Positions 59,568 to 64,000 of a DNA stretch of 64,000 bases are shown here, piece by piece. Below the pieces are notes generated by a model. The model made no database searches, had not been told where the DNA came from, and saw only the letters and a list, made by a program, of their open reading frames with translations. The first letter of the stretch is position 1. The number at the start of each line of letters is the position of its first letter. This stretch comes from Endomychus coccineus. Its lineage: Eukaryota > Arthropoda > Insecta > Coleoptera > Endomychidae. The translations under genes and the position numbers were made by a program. Where the stretch lies: positions 15,849,282-15,913,281 of the forward strand of contig OY294068.1 in NCBI GenBank assembly GCA_958510875.1, given 5' to 3'.

Positions 59568-59965
59568 GTTTGTTTCTCACACTCGACCACAGAACAACTA
59601 TAAAAGAAAACAGAATTCATCACTGAACAATAGAAGAGATTCAGTGTTCAGTGAATCTTCAACAAAAAATCAAGAAAATTGGCGTTGTTCTGTGATTGAA
59701 ATTATTGAGGAAGGTATCCTCACTACAGCATGACCTGTCGAGCACAAGCCACATACTTGTTCTGTGTTTAAACTCGAGAGGTAACATTATTCTCATTACG
59801 GCTCGATGCAAATAGAACGCTACATGGAAATGAGAAGTGTGGGAGGGTAAACTGACGGATAGGGTACATTACAATGACTGTAAGGCAAATAGAAGCAGCC
59901 TTTCATGTTGTTTTATGCTTCAGAGTAAGACTGTACAGTGACTAGTACCACATTATTGTTCTAGT

Positions 59966-60924
59966 CACGGTCGTACATACAGGTCTGGAAACTCGAGGTT
60001 GTTTCCTATGTGAGAAGTGAGACCGCTAAGCGTCGACTTTCGCGTAGTACTAAAAGACGCCACTTAAGAGAATTCTCTGACAACTGTCAGTTGACTTATC
60101 AACACAAGGAATACCTGCGTTTTCAGAAACAAATTACGAAACCGTACATTGTGCCGAAATGCAAGACGGGGTACAAAAGTGTAAAGCAAGAAACTGCTGT
60201 TTTCAAAGTGCCGAAAAATGCGGAAATGCGTTAAAAGTGGATGCTTGCGATTCTGAATAGAAATCGTATTAACGAGGTCTTTTATGAAGTTATTTTTAAG
60301 GTGAGTTTGACAAGAGTGACAGTTCTCTCACAAATCAGAATAGTAGATATTGCGTTACGAGTAAAATTGGCAGTGTCGACATAGCCGAGGTTTCCGGACC
60401 CGTCGAGTGTACAGTACCGGAAGTTTTAGTGTATAATGTATATATTGTAAACATAATGAAAGACAACATACTAAACTATAGTATACATGTATTTTGATTG
60501 TAAACATAATGAAAGACAACATACTAAACTAGTATACATGTATTTTGATTGTAATCCTAATTTAATTAAAAAAATGTTTATATGCGATCGATTATTTTCA
60601 TACATTTCCTTTCCAAATTACTACCAAAAAAAGCCTTAGATAATAAGTACATACTCCGGAAAGAATGTGTTTTAACGAGGTTTTTTATGTGTGCAAAAAA
60701 GGGGAAGTTATTTTTAAGGTGAGTAATACATTTTGACAAGAGTAGTTCTATTCCTCTCTCAAATCACAATACTTAGTAACATTGCTTGCGATTCCGGGAA
60801 GAAATCGTTTTACCACTTCGAGATCCAAGCGCTAGCAAGTGGCTGAGCAAGGGACTACGAGTTTGGCGACGCGTAAGAGACTCATGTCAACCATAGAGTT
60901 TCCAGACCTGTATGTACGACCGTG
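59966..60924. mobile_element. TIR element with 8-bp near-perfect duplication (959 bp)
   Basis: TIR of 29 bp: cacggtcgtacatacaggtc... at the left and its exact complement ending gtatgtacgaccgtg at the right. Flanks gttctagt (59958-59965) and gttctatt (60925-60932) agree at 7 of 8 positions, suggesting a hAT- or P-like 8-bp duplication. The interior contains direct repeats (60240-60360 versus 60660-60815) and a duplicated 52-bp unit. The 60010-60234 frame (MRSETAKRRLSRSTKRRHLR...) shows no transposase motif. Confidence 0.72.
60444..60556. repeat. Tandem duplication of a 51-53 bp unit
   Basis: attgtaaacataatgaaag... occurs at 60444 and 60497, with a third partial start at 60548. The first unit has a two-base insertion (ctatagtat versus ctagtat). 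Inside the 59966-60924 element. Confidence 0.88.
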
Positions 60925-61359
60925 GTTCTATTATAGAATCACTGTGAACAGGTAAATAGTCTGTGATCAAACTTCGACTGGAAAATATAGGTAATGACGT
61001 CATGTATACTCCCATTCTCATTGATAAAGATAAGTGAGCAGAGATGGGTAGTTCGTGGACCTATGTTGCCATGATTTCAGCTTATATATTTACTGGGCGT
61101 TAGTGAAATTCATTTGGATTTAGTAAGGAGAATAAAATGTTTAGAAGTTATTGAAGGTTCTTGAGTTAATAAAACCATGGACAATAAATTATGTACCTCG
61201 ACTATAAATATTAGTCTGAGGATAAACACGAATCTTATGACACAGAACAACTAACCGTATATTGTTATTGTTCATAGAACCAATTTGATATTACTTCAGT
61301 GTGTACAGAACAAAGTGTAAGTTAACGTGGTCTGTGTACTGCACCGTCTATGGTACGGA

Positions 61360-61400
61360 CCATAAATAACTCTACTACCGGTAGTAAAGTTATCTATGGT
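61360..61400. repeat. Short palindrome (family copy 2)
   Basis: ccataaataactctactacc is followed directly by ggtagtaaagttatctatgg. Same family as 59530-59567; both are flanked by further copies of a gtacgg-type word on this side. Confidence 0.75.
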
Positions 61401-61581
61401 ACGGACCTGGAGGTATTTTAAGTCAATTCAATTCTCAGAAATTTCAAAATTTCCCTGATAAGCAACGATTATTCGAAAAATGATAATGGGCGCATTCTGC
61501 AGTCTCAACAGTGGTTACCGATTTTCAGTACAATGCGTACGTTGCCACTGAGCAACTGCGCTATATCGACAACTCTTGTGG

Positions 61582-61911
61582 GTTATATATAAATTCTTTG
61601 GAAATAGGTCACACTAACACATGCATATTATTTTCGTCTTTATGTTCGTTTCGATCTCACGACGATCATCAGAAGACGTATCAATGTCTAAAACGGGATT
61701 TCTTAAAACTAATTGTATCAAGCACAAAGCGTCATTATCGCATTAATTTCAAAAATATAATTTTATATAATTAATTTCAAATAGATTTAAGAAATCCCGT
61801 TTTAGTTATTGATACGTTTTCTGATGATGGTCGTGAAACGAACGTAAAGAGGAAGATAATAAGCATAGTACGTGTTAGTGTGACCTATTTCCCGAGAATT
61901 TTTATATAATT
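61582..61911. repeat. Foldback element with about 120-bp arms
   Basis: Left arm 61582-61705 and right arm 61785-61911 are inverted copies (ggaaataggtcacactaac, cgtttcgatctcacgac, aacgggatttcttaa). The spacer is about 80 bp. The ORF at 61511-61774 simply reads through the left arm. Confidence 0.82.
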
Positions 61912-62900
61912 CATACCTGGGTCAAGAATCATTATTAACAGTTGTGGGGGAACAGTAGACGTTTTTAGAGCAGAAAAAATACGCTCACTTGGAGAAGCTA
62001 CATCATAGAGATAAAATGTTTCGCTTTTTCTCTAACCTAATAATATATTTAAGAATTTAATACATATTTACATTGATTAATCTACGCTACAATTACGATT
62101 TATAAAATCAAATTAGTTTGAGAAATGGAACATACTATCATCAGATTCAGAAAAATATTATGTTTGTGTGAGACGGACTGAAACATAATTATCATAGAAA
62201 GGTACAACTGTTTGAAATATATAGTTTTGAGTAAGAAGTTTTCACTTATCAAAAAATACTGTCATTGCATTACTTTCAGAAATAGAGCCGGCAATCAAAT
62301 TATCAACAAACTAATTTAGTATAATCACTTATACACGAGACAATAAAATTATATCGATTTTAGAGAAGGCTGCATTTCAGCTGTACTACTGGGTTAACAC
62401 TCAGATTTTGTTAGTGGAAACATTAAAATTACTGTTTCACAATCCCCTTGCAGAATAATCAAGATGTCATAGTATAGCACATTTAGTATTTGAATTAAAT
62501 GTGCGAGGGTGAAGAAGAAATGGTTACAATCCAAGAATGTATTCACAAACTGTAGTGGTGGTATATGCTCATTCAATTGTCATTCTACTTGTTTCATGAA
62601 AGTAGAAGGGAATCATTGAAACATCAATTTATAAAATTTACATGTTCAGGAAAGCAAATTTCACAAGAATAAACTTTATTAAACACGTTATTACTACATT
62701 ATTATATCTATTCTACTATTGATTTATAAAAAATTATTTTATGCAATGAATTTTGAGATATTTCTGACTTCGTGATTTAATGTAGGTTGTATAAAATGAT
62801 TGGTTCATCAAACATTCCTTATTCAACAAGAACTGGCTCAATAAGTGTGACACTTTTGAGATATTTTAGTATTTGATATATTTCATTGTTCTTATAATAC
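61912..62900. other. No gene recognised; 3' flank of the 198-codon ORF
   Basis: AT-rich DNA without supported exons. It would contain the 3' UTR of the ORF at 62905-63501. Confidence 0.35.
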
Positions 62901-62904
62901 ATAT

Positions 62905-63501
62905 TTAAGAGTATATATTAACTCCATTCTTTGAACCACATTTTGCTAGAATTATAATGGGAGAAATGTTCATGTAGTTCAATTGACTATATTCTGAATT
63001 CCAATTTAATTGTGCTGGTGTGTTCTCAATATTCACATCTTCATTACAGTTTGTACTAGTTTCATGGTCAGGTCTGTGTTCCCCAATACCAAAATCATGT
63101 TCCGAAATATTCTTATATTTTGAATCTTCATCAAATCGATGTAAAATAACATATGGAAATTCCATTCTTGAAACAACAAGTTCATCCAGGAATCTGTAGG
63201 CTACATCTTTAAGTTTTCTGTTTTTTATGTGGTTCAAAATAACAACAGGAGATCTATTTTTTTTCATATGTGACATTTGATTAGCTGTCAACTGAGAATG
63301 TCCATTTATGAAAGATTTCATTATTTTGTTTCTATTTTCACCATTAGAAGCAATGTGTCTCTTGCTGCTCAATTCTTCATGTGAGTCCATTTTCCAACTC
63401 CCGCTAGATGAAATCAACAAATTGTTCACAATATTTATATACGGATTTTTGCATTTTTCCAATAAGCCGCGTTTAGTATGTACTTTGGGTGAAGTTTCCA
63501 T
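62905..63501 (-). CDS. Single-exon ORF, 198 aa, function unknown
   Basis: ATG at 63501 lies in a good context (gtcagaATGG), possibly just after an acceptor (aatactgtcag), and the frame runs to TAA-type stop at 62905. The N-terminal half is basic and polar. Residues about 83-115 (SPVVILNHIKNRKLKDVAYR, FLDELVV) look like folded helices; the C-terminal third is acidic and ends in SPIIILAKCGSKNGVNIYS. No family is recognised. It is the most upstream member of the minus-strand gene island, about 3.7 kb before the sororin-like gene. The length and unbiased composition argue for a real gene, but expression is unproven. Confidence 0.55.
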   Translation of the reverse strand: METSPKVHTKRGLLEKCKNPYINIVNNLLISSSGSWKMDSHEELSSKRHIASNGENRNKIMKSFINGHSQLTANQMSHMKKNRSPVVILNHIKNRKLKDVAYRFLDELVVSRMEFPYVILHRFDEDSKYKNISEHDFGIGEHRPDHETSTNCNEDVNIENTPAQLNWNSEYSQLNYMNISPIIILAKCGSKNGVNIYS

Positions 63502-63725
63502 TCTGACAGTATTTATGAGTATCTATGAAGAATGATTCTAAATTTAAAGTTTTATATCAACTTCCTTCAAATTGAAACCCAAAACACTACGCAGCACTAC
63601 GAATACGATCTAGATTCTTATTCTAGATTTAGATTCTCTGGCTAGATTGTAATTGGCACAATAAAATATAGAATAACTTCTACATTCACAGTTTATTCAA
63701 TACTGTGGTTTGATCATAAACTAAC

Positions 63726-63918
63726 CATAGAGATCATAAAGTATAGAGAAGTAAGGCCCCGTCTTAACGGGAGAAGGGGTTGTAGGAGAGTAAAGGGAAC
63801 GAGTTAAAATACCGCAGAGTGGGGTACAGATAACTCATCGCGTAAAATCGAACATGGTACACAACGAATACATGTGTTATATAGGGGCTTTACTACTCTA
63901 TACTATCTGATCTCTATG
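63726..63918. repeat. Foldback repeat with about 36-bp arms
   Basis: ccatagagatcataaagtat... (63725-63760) and its imperfect inverse ...atactatctgatctctatg (63880-63918). The centre is GC-richer. The terminal ccatag word resembles the ends of the palindromes at 59530 and 61360. Confidence 0.65.
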
Positions 63919-64000
63919 CTAAGGACTGCTTCATTTTAGATCGGGCCACAGAATACGCGGTCGGCTTGAGACTATGGGTTTATTCAGTCGAGTCCACGAG

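Noticed and set aside
61790..61860. Hammerhead ribozyme at the ctgatgatgg...gaaacg words of the 61.6-kb foldback repeat
   Set aside because: The sequence between CTGATGA and GAAA cannot form helix II, unlike the Penelope pLTR motif at 15.6 kb.

Overview
The window is AT-rich animal nuclear DNA, almost certainly from an insect. Genes are split by GT-AG introns, long reading frames are few, and most of the recognisable coding sequence is decayed transposon typical of insect genomes: Tc1/mariner, hAT, Helentron, Penelope-like, R1/I-type, CR1/jockey-type and R4-type elements. The species or order cannot be named from the sequence. No viral, bacterial or tRNA/rRNA genes were recognised.

Layout. 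From 1 to about 40 kb the DNA is a transposon graveyard on both strands, with nested insertions (a Tc1-like element inside a mariner relic at 0.8-2.6 kb; a composite Tc1-like element inside a LINE at 7.1-8.1 kb; a foldback element inside a Penelope endonuclease at 2.6-3.3 kb), a minisatellite of about 41-bp units (10.2-11.1 kb), a Penelope-like element with inverted pLTRs and a hammerhead-like motif (15.5-17.1 kb), a 144-bp tandem array (19.0-19.45 kb), Helentron remains (22.3-23.7 kb) and an unusually long-TIR Tc1-like element (32.7-34.8 kb). The only host coding signal there is a probable first coding exon at 28.24-28.39 kb on the minus strand.

From about 40.8 to 63.5 kb lies a minus-strand gene island. 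In transcription order: a 198-codon single-exon ORF of unknown function (63.5-62.9 kb); a four-exon gene (59.2-46.2 kb, 744 aa when joined) whose motifs match sororin/Dalmatian, the cohesin protector that antagonises Wapl at Pds5; a small two-exon ORF (45.5-45.2 kb); and a large exon of 1086 codons (44.7-41.4 kb) for a disordered, probably nuclear protein. That protein shares a distinctive PWR...RNPH...LK.S.LP block with the sororin-like protein, so the two look like diverged tandem relatives.

The introns of the sororin-like gene are filled with transposons: a hAT element with a perfect 8-bp target duplication, three copies of a TA-flanked palindromic repeat family, and a 656-bp inverted-repeat element. 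The main biological interest is the sororin/Dalmatian-like gene with its neighbour paralog, and the web of palindromic repeats that share one short core sequence across otherwise different elements.
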